DNA of 64,000 nucleotides from Alcanivorax sp. DG881 (GCF_000155615.1 NZ_DS989915.1:885597-949596), one strand, 5' to 3'. Counted from the stretch's first letter, positions 1 through 9,558 are shown. The notes: generated by a model not told the origin, from the sequence alone. A program made the numbers and translations.

Positions 1-299
1 AAGCTCAAGCCCGGCAGTCTGCCACGGCGTCGCCCGAACAGCACGAACACAAGGAGCAAGTGATGAAATTTTCGCCATACGGCGCCCCGCAATCGCCAAC
101 CCGACCAGATAGTCACAAATTAGGGCTAAAAAAGTCATCCCGCTTCCCTATACTTGCGGGCCTACGAGTTTCGTTGTTTATGTAAGCAAACACTCACATG
201 AATGCCATATAAACAACGCGCCCACCCCGAATTTCGGGGCCTGGGGCACACCAAAGCGGTCATTTAAACCGCGTACTTTGGGACTGGAGAGCAGAAGCT
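1..299. other. Upstream region of fadB, no assigned gene
   Basis: No complete gene is recognisable. A reading frame running in from the window edge ends at 61-63 and could be the tail of an upstream gene, but it is too short to identify. The stretch holds a 10-bp inverted repeat (CGTTGTTTAT at 172-181, its complement at 209-218) and a CCCCGA/TCGGGG hairpin at about 223-239 without a T run. A TATACT hexamer near 149-154 could be a -10 box. Confidence 0.4.
172..218. promoter_or_regulatory. Inverted repeat upstream of fadB
   Basis: Two perfect 10-bp arms (CGTTGTTTAT and ATAAACAACG) are separated by 27 bp, about 80 bp before the fadB start. The position fits a regulatory site or 5'-UTR hairpin of the fadBA transcript. 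It is not a clear match to the PsrA or FadR operators as I know them. Confidence 0.3.
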
Positions 300-2447
300 A
301 TGATCTATCAAGGCAACGCCGTAAGCGTACAACTGCTTGACGACGGCATCGCCGAACTGAAGTTTGACCTTCAGGGCGAGTCCGTTAACAAGTTCAATCA
401 GGAAACCGTGGAAGACCTCGGTAAGGCTGTGGAAGCTGTTAAAGGTAACAGCGACATCAAAGGCCTGATCGTGACTTCCGGCAAAGGGGTTTTCATTGTT
501 GGCGCCGACATCACCGAATTCACAGACATGTTCAAGCTGCCGGAAGATGAAATCGCCGGCTGGTGTCTGAAATCCAACGAAGTCTTCAACGCTTTTGAAG
601 ATCTCGACATTCCCAAAGTGGCAGCCGTTAACGGCATCGCCCTGGGTGGCGGCCTGGAAATGTGCCTGGCTGCAGATTTCCGCGTGCTGAGCGAAAAAGC
701 CCAGGTAGGTCTGCCGGAAGTGAAGCTGGGCCTGTACCCGGGCTTCGGCGGCACCGTGCGTCTGCCCCGCCTGATCGGTGTGGACAACGCTGTTGAGTGG
801 ATCGCCGCTGCTGGCCAGCACAAGGCCGACAAAGCGCTGAAAGACGGCGTGGCTGACGCGGTCGTCGCTCACGACGAACTGCAAAACGCCGCCATCGATC
901 TGGTCAAGCAGTGCCTGGCCGGCAAGATCGACTTCCGCGCCAAGCGCGCCGAGAAACTCGAGCCGCTGAAACTGCCGCCCATGGAAAACATGATGGCCTT
1001 CCAGACCTGCACCGCCATGGTGATGGGTCAGGCTGGCAAGAACTACCCGGCACCGGTAGCGGCCGTGAACACCATGCAAAAGCACGGTGGCATGAACCGC
1101 GACAAAGCACTGGAAGTGGAAGCCAAAGGCTTCGCCAAAGTGGCCAAGTCCTCCCAGGCGACCTGCCTGGTCGGCCTGTTCCTGGCGGACCAGCAAGTGA
1201 AAAAGGTCAACGGCAAAACCGCCAAGGCCTCCAAAGAGATCAACCAGGCTGCGGTACTGGGCGCAGGCATCATGGGCGGCGGTATCGCCTTCCAGTCTGC
1301 CTCCAAAGGCACCCCGATCATCATGAAGGACATCGCCGACAAGGCGCTGGACCTGGGCATGAGCGAAGCCAGCAAACTGCTGACCAAGCGCGTTGATCGC
1401 AAGAAAATGAAGCCGGCCAAAATGGCCGAAGTGCTGTCCTCCATCCGCCCGACCCTGAACTACGGCGACTTCGCCAACGTGAACGTGGTTGTTGAAGCGG
1501 TTGTCGAGAACCAGAAGGTCAAGCAGTCCGTACTGGCGGAAGTGGAAGGCGAAGTGACCGAGGGCACCGTGCTGGCCTCCAACACCTCCACCATTTCCAT
1601 CACCAAACTGGCTGACGCCCTGAAGCGTCCGGAAGACTTCGCCGGCATGCACTTCTTCAACCCGGTACACATGATGCCGCTGGTGGAAGTGATCCGTGGT
1701 GAAAAGACCTCCGATGAAACCGTTGGCACCCTGGTGGCCTACGCCCAGAAAATGGGCAAAACCCCCATCGTGGTTAACGACTGCCCCGGCTTCCTGGTGA
1801 ACCGTGTACTGTTCCCCTACTTCGGCGGCTTCGGCATGCTGATGCGCGACGGTGCCGATTTCCAGGCTGTCGACAAAGTGATGCAGAAGTTCGGCTGGCC
1901 CATGGGCCCGGCATACCTGATGGACGTAGTTGGCATCGACACCGGTGTTCACGCGGCCCAGGTCATGGCTGAAGGCTTCCCCGAGCGCATGCAGTACGAC
2001 TTCAAAGATGTGTCTACCGTCATGTTCGAAAACGAGCGTTACGGCCAGAAGAACGGCATCGGCTTCTACAAGTACGAGCTGGACAAGAAAGGCAAAACCA
2101 AGAAGGTTGTCGACGAGTCCACCTACGAACTGATCAAGCCGCACGTTGCGGACACCCAGGAATTCGATGCGGACGAAATCATTGCCCGCATGATGATCCC
2201 CATGTGCACCGAAACCGTTCGCTGCCTGGAAGACAACATCGTAGGTTCCGCTGCCGAGGCCGACATGGCCATGATCTACGGCATCGGCTTCCCTCCCTTC
2301 CGTGGCGGTCCGCTGCGTTACATCGACAGTGTTGGCGTTAAAGAATTCGTCGCGCTGTGTGACAAGTACGCGCACCTGGGTGGCATCTACGAAGCACCAC
2401 AGATGCTCAAAGACATGGCCGCCAAGGGCGAGTCTTTCTTCGCCTAA
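300..2447 (+). CDS. fadB: Fatty acid oxidation complex subunit alpha FadB
   Basis: Multifunctional beta-oxidation enzyme of 715 aa, close to the usual 715-730. The N-terminal third is an enoyl-CoA hydratase/isomerase (crotonase) domain with the oxyanion-loop signature [16 protein letters not shown] near residues 104-119 and GLYPGFGG near 144-151. A 3-hydroxyacyl-CoA dehydrogenase follows, with the NAD-binding motif [12 protein letters not shown] near 319-330 and the catalytic segment [15 protein letters not shown] near 447-461. It acts in the cytoplasm as a heterotetramer with FadA. The ATG at 300 follows a GGAG-type ribosome site. fadA starts 24 bp after its stop, so the two are one operon. 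Expected to serve growth on fatty acids and alkanes. Confidence 0.98.
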   Translation: MIYQGNAVSVQLLDDGIAELKFDLQGESVNKFNQETVEDLGKAVEAVKGNSDIKGLIVTSGKGVFIVGADITEFTDMFKLPEDEIAGWCLKSNEVFNAFEDLDIPKVAAVNGIALGGGLEMCLAADFRVLSEKAQVGLPEVKLGLYPGFGGTVRLPRLIGVDNAVEWIAAAGQHKADKALKDGVADAVVAHDELQNAAIDLVKQCLAGKIDFRAKRAEKLEPLKLPPMENMMAFQTCTAMVMGQAGKNYPAPVAAVNTMQKHGGMNRDKALEVEAKGFAKVAKSSQATCLVGLFLADQQVKKVNGKTAKASKEINQAAVLGAGIMGGGIAFQSASKGTPIIMKDIADKALDLGMSEASKLLTKRVDRKKMKPAKMAEVLSSIRPTLNYGDFANVNVVVEAVVENQKVKQSVLAEVEGEVTEGTVLASNTSTISITKLADALKRPEDFAGMHFFNPVHMMPLVEVIRGEKTSDETVGTLVAYAQKMGKTPIVVNDCPGFLVNRVLFPYFGGFGMLMRDGADFQAVDKVMQKFGWPMGPAYLMDVVGIDTGVHAAQVMAEGFPERMQYDFKDVSTVMFENERYGQKNGIGFYKYELDKKGKTKKVVDESTYELIKPHVADTQEFDADEIIARMMIPMCTETVRCLEDNIVGSAAEADMAMIYGIGFPPFRGGPLRYIDSVGVKEFVALCDKYAHLGGIYEAPQMLKDMAAKGESFFA

Positions 2448-3647
<1,200 letters not shown>

Positions 3648-3740
3648 TAAACGCCTGATGCCCAAAGCCTGACGCCGGATGCAATTCGGCGCTCAGGCCC
3701 GGCAACGCATTTCCGGCCCGCCTCACAAGGGCAGGACTGG

Positions 3741-3779
3741 AAACAAAAAACCCCGGCTTACCCGCCGGGGTTTTTCTTT
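3741..3779 (+). terminator. Intrinsic terminator after fadA
   Basis: A CCCCGGC/GCCGGGG-type stem (about 3751-3770) is followed by a T-rich run and preceded by an A-rich run, so it may work in both directions between fadA and the convergent toxin gene. Its 3' half (3755-3779) recurs exactly at 4600-4624. Confidence 0.85.
3755..3779 (+). repeat. 25-bp direct repeat, left copy
   Basis: Identical over 25 bp to 4600-4624. The two copies bracket the toxin-antitoxin pair. This copy is part of the intact fadA terminator. Confidence 0.85.
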
Positions 3780-3786
3780 GTTGGGC

Positions 3787-4071
3787 CTACAAATTTTCAT
3801 CAATGTCTTGGCGCCCAAGCACCCGCATGATTTCGACCACACTGCCATTGACTCGATAGTAAATACTATCCACTCCACAGACACTACGACGATAACCTTC
3901 CTGAATATACTCAACCGAAGGGTAGAGACGAGGTGCTTGTGCGATACGCTCAAAACGCTGAATCAGAGCCTCAAAATACCGAACCGCCTGCTCTTCACCA
4001 AATATCTCAACACCGCGCCAGTAAATTCGAGCCACATCCCTTTTGGCCGCATTACTGAGTTTATACGTCAT
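3787..4071 (-). CDS. RelE/ParE-family toxin
   Basis: Small basic protein of 94 aa with the RelE/ParE pattern: N-terminal LSNAAKRDVARIYWRG, the central helix AVRYFEALIQRFERIA, and the C-terminal strands YRRSVCGVDSIYYRV and VEIMRVLGRQD. Family members are mRNA interferases (RelE) or gyrase poisons (ParE); length and the C-terminal R-V-L-x-x-x-x-D pattern favour ParE, but the target cannot be read from sequence. Its start overlaps the end of the antitoxin gene by 11 bp, typical translational coupling. It sits between direct repeats, suggesting insertion downstream of fadA. Confidence 0.85.
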   Translation of the reverse strand: MTYKLSNAAKRDVARIYWRGVEIFGEEQAVRYFEALIQRFERIAQAPRLYPSVEYIQEGYRRSVCGVDSIYYRVNGSVVEIMRVLGRQDIDENL

Positions 4072-4327
4072 CCCTTCCCAATCCGTCCTGGATCTCTTTC
4101 AGCAGCTCATCTGAACTCTGCCTCGTAAAACCAGCCTGTTCCGCTTCGCGCAATTTGGCGCGAATTACCTGCACCTCACGAGCACCTTCCTGCTCGCGCA
4201 ACTGGCGTTCGCGAATCAGCTCACGCACCACTTCACTCTCATTACCGTAGTGTCCGGTCTCGATCTGGATCTTGATCCAGCTATCCTGCTGCTCTGTCAC
4301 AGTAATGCTCTTCTTCACCATTGCCAT
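4061..4327 (-). CDS. ParD-like antitoxin (ribbon-helix-helix)
   Basis: 88-aa antitoxin with an N-terminal ribbon-helix-helix DNA-binding segment (KKSITVTEQQDSWIKIQI, then NESEVVRELIRERQ) and a charged, probably flexible C-terminus expected to wrap the toxin. I chose the ATG at 4327 because a GTGAGG ribosome site lies a few bases upstream; an ATG at 4321 is possible and the longer frame to 4339 lacks a site. A perfect palindrome at 4350-4370 just upstream is the likely autoregulatory operator. Confidence 0.85.
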   Translation of the reverse strand: MAMVKKSITVTEQQDSWIKIQIETGHYGNESEVVRELIRERQLREQEGAREVQVIRAKLREAEQAGFTRQSSDELLKEIQDGLGRDDV

Positions 4328-4349
4328 ACGAAACCTCACGCAGACGAAC

Positions 4350-4370
4350 TTATACTACCAGGTAGTATAA
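4350..4370. promoter_or_regulatory. Palindromic operator of the toxin-antitoxin pair
   Basis: A perfect inverted repeat of two 10-bp arms (TTATACTACC and its complement) around one central A, 23 bp upstream of the antitoxin start. Ribbon-helix-helix antitoxins usually repress their own promoter at such sites. The palindrome also contains TATACT and TATAAA stretches usable as promoter elements. Confidence 0.7.
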
Positions 4371-4851
4371 AATCCGCACGCGGGAAGGAAAATGCCGCTC
4401 GTCTGCCTACCAATCCCAGGGTAGTACGGCGTGTCGCCCGGTGCGGCTTGTTGATAGCCCGCTCAGGTCACCGTCGCCATACTGATCCAGTGCTCCAGAA
4501 TACTGAGCCTACGGGTAGCCAGACATCAGCCAGCCACCACCTGATCCGTAGGAGACTTGCCAAGTTGTGGATGTCTTGTTGTTCGTTTGTTGTTCGGTAG
4601 GCTTACCCGCCGGGGTTTTTCTTTTTTTAACACCAGACTGACCTGTTCTGCATAACCGGGCCTTTCTGCCCCTCGTCTCCCCCACCGTGCCTTCGGTACA
4701 GTAACGGTTCTGTCACCAGAACAGGCTGAAGCGCCGCCGACAACAGAGCATCATTCAAGTCGCGTACTCACCGCCGCGTGAGCGCTGCTTTCTCCACCAC
4801 AGAGGGCAAGACGGCAACGCGTGATCAGCCTGCATCAAGGAGGAAGCCTTC
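4371..4851. other. Gene-poor spacer with duplicated terminator half
   Basis: No convincing gene. It contains the right copy of the 25-bp direct repeat (4600-4624) with an extended T run, and then the leader of the next gene. A fragment near 4418-4428 (CCAGGGTAGTA) resembles one arm of the toxin-antitoxin operator. Confidence 0.4.
4600..4624 (+). repeat. 25-bp direct repeat, right copy
   Basis: Exact copy of 3755-3779 lacking the upstream CCCC arm, so it no longer folds into the same terminator stem. It is followed by further T residues. Confidence 0.85.
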
Positions 4852-5577
4852 ATGCTTGACTGGATTGCACAGCATCAAAAAATCCTTTCTGTCGTCGCCA
4901 GTTTCAGCTCACTGGTTATCTGGATCGTTTACGCGCAACTCCTCTATCTGGGTTTCCGCCGGCAACGCAGCCCGCGCCTGATCATTAATCGTGGGCGCAA
5001 CAAGGACATCAATGCGCTCTGCCTGATCAGCAACATGAGCGCCGAATCCGTTTTCGTGCAATACATCATCGCCGAACTCCATACCTCCCAGGGCACCATC
5101 ACCATGGATGTGACGGATTTCGAGCAGGAGTACAACAAGGGCGACGAAAACCCGGAAAGACACAATCCCACTTCAGGCGCAGTGAATGTGTCGGAGAACA
5201 CACGCCAGGGCCCGATTAAACCGGGCGGCTTCTCCCATATCGGCACGTTCAAGGAATTGGTTGAGCGCATCGCCCGCTGTGAGGGCATCAAGATGGACGG
5301 GCACATGCCCCAGGGAGATCTGGAGTTCACCCACCTGACCCTGCGGCTGATCGGTATCTATGGCCCCGAGAACAAACCCATCGGCGCCGAGCGGGGCTTC
5401 GATCTGGCTTACAACGCCAGTGAATTCTCTCTCAGCCCCGCCTCCTGGGACACCAAACAGCTGACCTCCATGAGACAGCGCCACAAGCTCAAGAAGATTG
5501 TGGAACAGCTCAACGCCTCGAACATTACGTCGTCATCGCCTTTTCAGGATGCGGTAAAGGAAGCGCAGACGAGCTAG
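4852..5577 (+). CDS. Hypothetical membrane-anchored protein
   Basis: Unrecognised 241-aa protein. One hydrophobic segment at about residues 11-35 (after MLDWIAQHQK) probably anchors it in the inner membrane; the rest is soluble, with a beta-rich stretch (residues ~40-90) and a more helical C-terminus. No catalytic motif stands out. The ATG follows an AAGGAGG-like ribosome site (4839-4846). It stands alone between the toxin-antitoxin region and the convergent ion channel gene. Confidence 0.75.
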   Translation: MLDWIAQHQKILSVVASFSSLVIWIVYAQLLYLGFRRQRSPRLIINRGRNKDINALCLISNMSAESVFVQYIIAELHTSQGTITMDVTDFEQEYNKGDENPERHNPTSGAVNVSENTRQGPIKPGGFSHIGTFKELVERIARCEGIKMDGHMPQGDLEFTHLTLRLIGIYGPENKPIGAERGFDLAYNASEFSLSPASWDTKQLTSMRQRHKLKKIVEQLNASNITSSSPFQDAVKEAQTS

Positions 5578-5687
5578 CAGGCCAAGCTTACTCAATGAGG
5601 CAACGGGGCGGGAGATTCGGCCAGGCAGCGATACGGTGCAGACCTGCCTGACCATCAGTGGCGGCCCTGGCGCCGCCACAGGCGGAC

Positions 5688-6539
5688 TTATGAATCGGCC
5701 TTGTTCTGCTGGGCCGCTTCCAGTGCCACGATTTTTGCGTGCATGGTGCGCATCAGGTCCAGCATTTCCTGGCGCTCATCGTGGGCAACCAGATTGTTGG
5801 CTTCCCGCTCGGCGCGCTGCTCGCTTTCGTGTACTTCCTGAGTCGCGCTCACAATGATGGCAATAAACAGGTTCAGCACCATAAAACTGGAAATCAAAAT
5901 GAAGGGCACAAAGAAGATCCAGGCCATGGGGTACACCTCCATCACAGGCCGGGCGATCCCCATGGACCAGCTTTCCAGGGTCATGATCTGGAACAGGCTA
6001 TAGATGCTGGCGCCCAGAGTGCCAAACCACTGTGGAAACGCCTCACCGAACAGCTCGGTGCCCATCACCGCAAAAATGTAGAACATCATCAGCAACAGCG
6101 CCGCCGTCCAGCCGATGCCGGGCAACGCCTGCATCAGGGATTCCACCAACATACGCAGCCGCTTCACCGATGACAGCAGGCGCAGCACCCGCAGAATGCG
6201 CAAACTCCGCAAGATGGCCAAAGGCCCGGAGGCTGGCGCCAGGGAAATGGCGACGATCAGGAAATCAAACACATTCCAGCCGGAGCGGAAAAAACGCGGG
6301 CCAAAAGCCACCAGCTTGAGCGCGATCTCCGCCGTAAACGCCACCAGAATCAACTGATTCACCAGGCTGAGCCACTGCCCTGCCCGCTCCTGGGCCACCG
6401 CGGAGGTTTCCACCCCGAGGATAATGGCATTCAGGAGAATCAGCGCGGTAATGCTGTTCGCGAATAACGAGGACTCAAGCCAAACGGTCAGACGCTGGCG
6501 CCAGCCATAAGAGGGAACGGAAGAAGACGAGGCCTGCAT
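5688..6539 (-). CDS. Voltage-gated sodium channel (NaChBac/NavAb type)
   Basis: Inner-membrane ion transporter subunit of 283 aa, expected to work as a homotetramer. Six membrane segments are visible. S4 carries regularly spaced arginines (R111, R114, R117, R120 in ILRSLRILRVLRLL). The selectivity filter TLESWSM at residues 187-193 is identical to that of the structurally studied NavAb channel, and supports Na+ selectivity. After S6 (FMVLNLFIAIIV) the C-terminus from about residue 235 is charged and heptad-like, as in the coiled-coil assembly domain of this family. Single gene with its own upstream region; in alkaliphilic and marine bacteria such channels are linked to motility and pH homeostasis. 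Confidence 0.93.
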   Translation of the reverse strand: MQASSSSVPSYGWRQRLTVWLESSLFANSITALILLNAIILGVETSAVAQERAGQWLSLVNQLILVAFTAEIALKLVAFGPRFFRSGWNVFDFLIVAISLAPASGPLAILRSLRILRVLRLLSSVKRLRMLVESLMQALPGIGWTAALLLMMFYIFAVMGTELFGEAFPQWFGTLGASIYSLFQIMTLESWSMGIARPVMEVYPMAWIFFVPFILISSFMVLNLFIAIIVSATQEVHESEQRAEREANNLVAHDERQEMLDLMRTMHAKIVALEAAQQNKADS

Positions 6540-6688
6540 GAAACATCACCCAACGAGATAAAAGCCGCGAGTATACCTGATCTGTCCATGGGTATTGATA
6601 GCGTACGGTCGGGCAAGCAGGTCAATTGGTCGCTGCTCTAGCACCCTTTGCGAGCGGGTTAACGCACGGGACAAGGCCCGGGCATCAC

Positions 6689-7342
6689 TCAGGGACGAGC
6701 AGGGAAAACCACCACCTCATCGCCCTCCTGCCATACCGGCAGCTTGATCATGGTTTGCAGAAAGAGTGGGTTTTCCAACCAGCCCTGTAACCACCGCTGC
6801 AGATTCGGGTAAGGCAGCTGGCCAAATACATCGCGATCGACATGGGCGAATTGGCGGACAAACGGCATCACACCAATATCCGCGATGGTCGGGGCATCCC
6901 CAAGCAAGTAAGCGCTGCTCTCCAGCAACGACTCCAGAACCTGAAGAAAGGCCTCTCCCCGTTGCCGATACTCGGTCTGAGTCATCTCGACATGGCGGTC
7001 GGCGTATTTATAACGATCCAGCCAATACTTGAACTCATTATCGTTTTGCTCAATCAACGCATTCGCCTGATCCAGGACCGTTGCGTCTAAAAGCCCCTGT
7101 GGATCCTGCTGCTCCAGCGCCCACACCATGATATCCCGGCTTTCTTCAATCACAGCACCATCGGCCAGCAGCAAAACGGGCACGGTGCCTTTAGGGCTTA
7201 TCGCCAGCATTTGCGCAGGCTTGTTCTTCAAGGTCACTTCCCGCAGCTCAACCTGCAAACCCGAAAACCAAACGCCCAGGCGGGCACGCATGGCATAGGG
7301 ACAGCGCCGAAAGGAATACAGACAATCAAGTGAGGCCGTCAT
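6689..7342 (-). CDS. Glutathione S-transferase family protein
   Basis: 217-aa protein with an N-terminal thioredoxin-like GST domain and a helical C-terminal domain. RCPYAMRAR at residues 13-21 supplies the catalytic Cys/Ser position of omega- or beta-like GSTs, and SPKGTVPVLLL followed by VIEESRDI is the glutathione-binding part with the cis-proline. The C-terminal helical domain contains PTIADIGVMPFVRQF, an N-capping-box-like segment. Substrate is unknown; such proteins often act as glutathione-dependent reductases or lyases. Monocistronic by position. Confidence 0.88.
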   Translation of the reverse strand: MTASLDCLYSFRRCPYAMRARLGVWFSGLQVELREVTLKNKPAQMLAISPKGTVPVLLLADGAVIEESRDIMVWALEQQDPQGLLDATVLDQANALIEQNDNEFKYWLDRYKYADRHVEMTQTEYRQRGEAFLQVLESLLESSAYLLGDAPTIADIGVMPFVRQFAHVDRDVFGQLPYPNLQRWLQGWLENPLFLQTMIKLPVWQEGDEVVVFPARP

Positions 7343-7617
7343 AGCGATAGTTCACAACTGGATCAGGGGTGTATTTATGCAACAGGGAACCGGTATGTCT
7401 GCTCACCACCAAAATGGTTGTCGATAAACTCAACTCATAAGGTGCGTAGAGGGAAAGGATACTATTGAACCGATGCCCCGTCCCGGGACACTCTACTCAT
7501 CGCCATTGGGGGGTGTCCTTTTCTTTTTAACTTCACAGATCAACCACTACACGTGATCAGTATTTGGGAAATGGGAGACCTGACCCTCGCGTTTCGCTTT
7601 TTCTTCACAGGCCAAAA
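7343..7617. other. Intergenic region with a motif copy
   Basis: No gene seen. A possible hairpin (GGACAC near 7484, GTGTCC near 7514, followed by TTTTCTTTTT) may terminate transcription on the plus strand. At 7576-7587 lies an inverted copy of the GGGTCAGGTCT motif found near several genes of this region. Confidence 0.4.
7576..7587 (-). repeat. Bracketing motif copy A (inverted)
   Basis: Reads AGGGTCAGGTCT on the minus strand, matching 11 of 12 bases of the core in copies B and D. It lies 31 bp beyond the stop codon of the 7618-8064 gene. Confidence 0.5.
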
Positions 7618-8064
7618 TCAGGGAGAGAACCGGAGGGTGTACTCTCCTTTCCAGCCGCCAGGCCCAATACCCGGAAACTTCATGGCAGAGGCAATCATGA
7701 GAAAGCGTCTTTCAAGGTCAGAGTGATCCAGGTCCGACTGCATGATGTCCACCGAAGATACCGTCCCATCACCGCTCACCTCAAGCCTCAGCGTTACATT
7801 TCCTGCCAGGAAAGGCTCGTCTCTCAATGCTCTTCGGTATTGGCTATCAAATTTGGGGGTATAACGGCAAAACGTGTGGTTAATCAGTGATAAAGTCGAT
7901 TTGTCTACAACTCCCGCTTCACAAGACCCATCCCCCAAACTGCTCTTATATTTGTCAGCAACCAGCGGGCGAGACTCAGCTACAGAAAAATTCCCATTAT
8001 CTTCGGAGGCGATCACAGCCTCAAAAAGCAATGACATGCTCAACATTAGAAAGAAAGATTTCAT
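7618..8064 (-). CDS. Exported TonB C-terminal-like protein
   Basis: 148-aa protein starting at the ATG at 8064; the open frame extends to 8109 but that stretch encodes no signal peptide. Residues 1-18 (MKSFFLMLSMSLLFEAVI) look like a Sec signal peptide. The C-terminal ~65 residues (GNVTLRLEVSGDGTVSSVDI ... FLMIASAMKFPG) match the pattern of the TonB/AgmX-PglI C-terminal domain, normally a periplasmic partner-binding fold. No transmembrane anchor or proline-rich spacer is present, so it is not a working TonB. Motif copies lie on both sides (A and B), suggesting it is an acquired gene. Confidence 0.7.
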   Translation of the reverse strand: MKSFFLMLSMSLLFEAVIASEDNGNFSVAESRPLVADKYKSSLGDGSCEAGVVDKSTLSLINHTFCRYTPKFDSQYRRALRDEPFLAGNVTLRLEVSGDGTVSSVDIMQSDLDHSDLERRFLMIASAMKFPGIGPGGWKGEYTLRFSP

Positions 8065-8110
8065 GAATTTCTCGAGTTTAAGCTCAGAGGCATTGGGCAT
8101 TTGAGGCATT

Positions 8111-8146
8111 GGGGTCAGGTCTTGTAGCGTGCGTTAAAACACTATG
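8111..8146 (+). repeat. Bracketing motif copy B
   Basis: Begins GGGGTCAGGTCTTG, then a variable part with GTGCG and a short GTGC/GCAC hairpin. It lies 46 bp upstream of the start of the minus-strand gene ending at 8064 and also marks the left side of the IS110/IS3 block. Close relatives are at 12379 and 13408. Confidence 0.65.
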
Positions 8147-8352
8147 CACGATGAAAGACCTCGTATCTTGAAGATGCCGAGATAAAACAGGATGGTAACC
8201 CTGATGAATCGGCCGGGCCGACTGAGACTGGCAAGACTTTAGGCAATTAGCCTGTGGGTCAGATAAGTCCGTCGGTCCGTTGTCTCTTTCATCTATTTCG
8301 AAGGGTAACTTAGGCCGGGCAGCATGCCCAGAGCCTGGATACGAGGAAGATC
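8147..8352 (+). ncRNA. IS110 5' noncoding end, candidate bridge RNA
   Basis: Noncoding stretch of about 200 bp directly before the first codons of the IS110-family transposase gene. IS110-group elements encode a structured bridge RNA in the noncoding end upstream of the recombinase; location and length fit. Short self-complementary pieces are visible (GGCCGGGC near 8210, GCCGGGC near 8313 with GCATGCCC). I cannot assign loops that recognise donor or target, so this rests mainly on position. Confidence 0.35.
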
Positions 8353-8360
8353 ATGATGAA

Positions 8361-8364
8361 TGAG
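8361..8364 (+). repeat. IS3 target-site duplication, left
   Basis: TGAG directly before the left end of the IS3 element; the same four bases follow the right end at 9559-9562. A 4-bp duplication is usual for the IS407 subgroup. Confidence 0.85.
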
Positions 8365-8378
8365 TGTCCACTCCCCCT

Positions 8379-9224
8379 TTAGTGAGGCAGTCCTAAACTA
8401 GAGTTTTCTACTTTCTGGCGATACACCGCTGGCGGTATGTCACCCAAGCTTTCATGCGGACGCTCGTCGTTGTAATCCAGCATCCACAGCCAGGCCATTT
8501 CCCGAACCTGGCCCAGACTCTCGAACAGATAGGCGTCCAGGAACTCATAACGGAACGACCCGTTAAATCGCTCGACGAAGCCGTTCTGTTGCGGTTTGCC
8601 AGGCTGGATGTAGGCGACCTCAATGCCTTTCTCTTCACACCAGTCATAGAACTCCGCTGCGATCAGCTCTGGCCCGTTATCCACCCTGATCTGGTTTGGC
8701 AGCCCACGCTCTTGCTCAAGGCGCTCCAGCGTCCGCACTACACGTCCTGCCGGGAGGCTGGCATCCACTTCGATGGCGAGACACTCGCGAGTGCCCTCAT
8801 CGATGATATTCAGCGTACGGAAGCGCTTGCCGCAATAAAGCGTGTCGTGCATAAAATCCAATGCCCACTGCTTGTTCGGATACATGCTGACCTCCAGCGG
8901 TTTGGCGATACGCTTGGGCAATACTCGCTTCGTGCGCCTGCGCAAATTCAGGCCCATCTGGCAATATACGCGGTAGACACGCTTGTGGTTGAAAGGCAGG
9001 CCTTTGTTCCTAATGCGCTTGTAGCACTTCCAGAAGCCTGCCCTCGGTGACTTCTTGAGTTGCTCGTTCAGCGCATCAATGACAGCAGCATCCGCTACAC
9101 GCCAGTCCCGGGGCTTGCGGTAGTAGCTCGCCCGCCCCAGACCGACCAGCTTACAGGCGTGAGTGATCGATAATCCAAATTCGACCAGAGTCGTTGCCGA
9201 CTCGCGTCTCTCCGCTGTCACCAA
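8379..9224 (-). CDS. IS3-family transposase OrfB (rve integrase domain)
   Basis: 281-aa catalytic part of the IS3 transposase. An N-terminal HTH_21-like segment (HACKLVGLGRASYYRKPR) precedes the DDE integrase core: first Asp in NKQWALDFMHDTL, second in NQIRVDNGPELIA, Glu in QQNGFVERFNGSFR. It is probably made as an OrfAB fusion by -1 frameshifting on the A7G stretch at 9228-9234, where the two frames overlap (9218-9224); a GTG start could also give free OrfB. All catalytic residues are present. Confidence 0.93.
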   Translation of the reverse strand: MVTAERRESATTLVEFGLSITHACKLVGLGRASYYRKPRDWRVADAAVIDALNEQLKKSPRAGFWKCYKRIRNKGLPFNHKRVYRVYCQMGLNLRRRTKRVLPKRIAKPLEVSMYPNKQWALDFMHDTLYCGKRFRTLNIIDEGTRECLAIEVDASLPAGRVVRTLERLEQERGLPNQIRVDNGPELIAAEFYDWCEEKGIEVAYIQPGKPQQNGFVERFNGSFRYEFLDAYLFESLGQVREMAWLWMLDYNDERPHESLGDIPPAVYRQKVENSSLGLPH

Positions 9225-9487
9225 CCCTTTTTTTCGAATAGATCCTTCAGGGCAGCATTTTCCAGGCTCAGATCAGCAAACATCTGCTTGAGTTTGGCAT
9301 TCTCGTCCTGAAGCTCCTTGAGCTTCTTCACATCCGACGCTTCCATGCCACCGTACTTGCTCTTCCAGTTGTAATAGGTGGCATTGCTGATGCCATGCTT
9401 TCGGCAGATCTCCTCGACTTTCATGCCCGCATCGACCTCTTTGAGGATTGATACGATCTGAGTTTCAGTAAACCGTGATTTCTTCAT
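9218..9487 (-). CDS. IS3-family transposase OrfA (HTH)
   Basis: 89-aa DNA-binding part of the transposase: helix-turn-helix RFTETQIVSILKEVDAGMK ... ICRKHGISNATYYNWKSKY and a C-terminal leucine-zipper-like helix (LKELQDENAKLKQMFADLSL). The ATG at 9487 has an AGGAGA ribosome site. The last codons run through A AAA AAG, the expected -1 slippery site into OrfB. Confidence 0.93.
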   Translation of the reverse strand: MKKSRFTETQIVSILKEVDAGMKVEEICRKHGISNATYYNWKSKYGGMEASDVKKLKELQDENAKLKQMFADLSLENAALKDLFEKKGW

Positions 9488-9558
9488 AGTCGTCTCCTGA
9501 GATGTGATATTCCCAGAAAACTCTAATCAGGTCTGTCTCAGTTTAGGGGGAGTGGACA

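Larger units (their letters stand above)
8365..9558 (-). mobile_element. IS3-family insertion sequence (IS407-like), complete
   Basis: Element of 1,194 bp with terminal inverted repeats beginning TGTCCACTCCCCCT at both ends; similarity of the ends extends to about 30 bp with mismatches and both ends carry GAGTTTTCT further in. A TGAG target duplication flanks it. It contains two overlapping transposase frames on the minus strand and appears intact. It landed in the fourth codon of an IS110 transposase gene, so it is the younger of the two elements. Confidence 0.93.

Noticed and set aside
223-239. CCCCGA/TCGGGG hairpin as terminator
   Set aside because: No T run follows and it lies in the fadB leader; similar short hairpins occur elsewhere (about 55638) without terminator features.
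264-2375. 703-codon open frame on the minus strand
   Set aside because: It is antisense to fadB, has His/Val/Gly-heavy composition and no family motifs; long antisense frames are common opposite GC-rich genes.
3650-3705. Similarity of the sequence after fadA to the dispersed repeat (GCCTGACGCCGGATGC)
   Set aside because: Only one short stretch matches and the order of the repeat elements is not kept; it is better explained as a hairpin before the fadA terminator.
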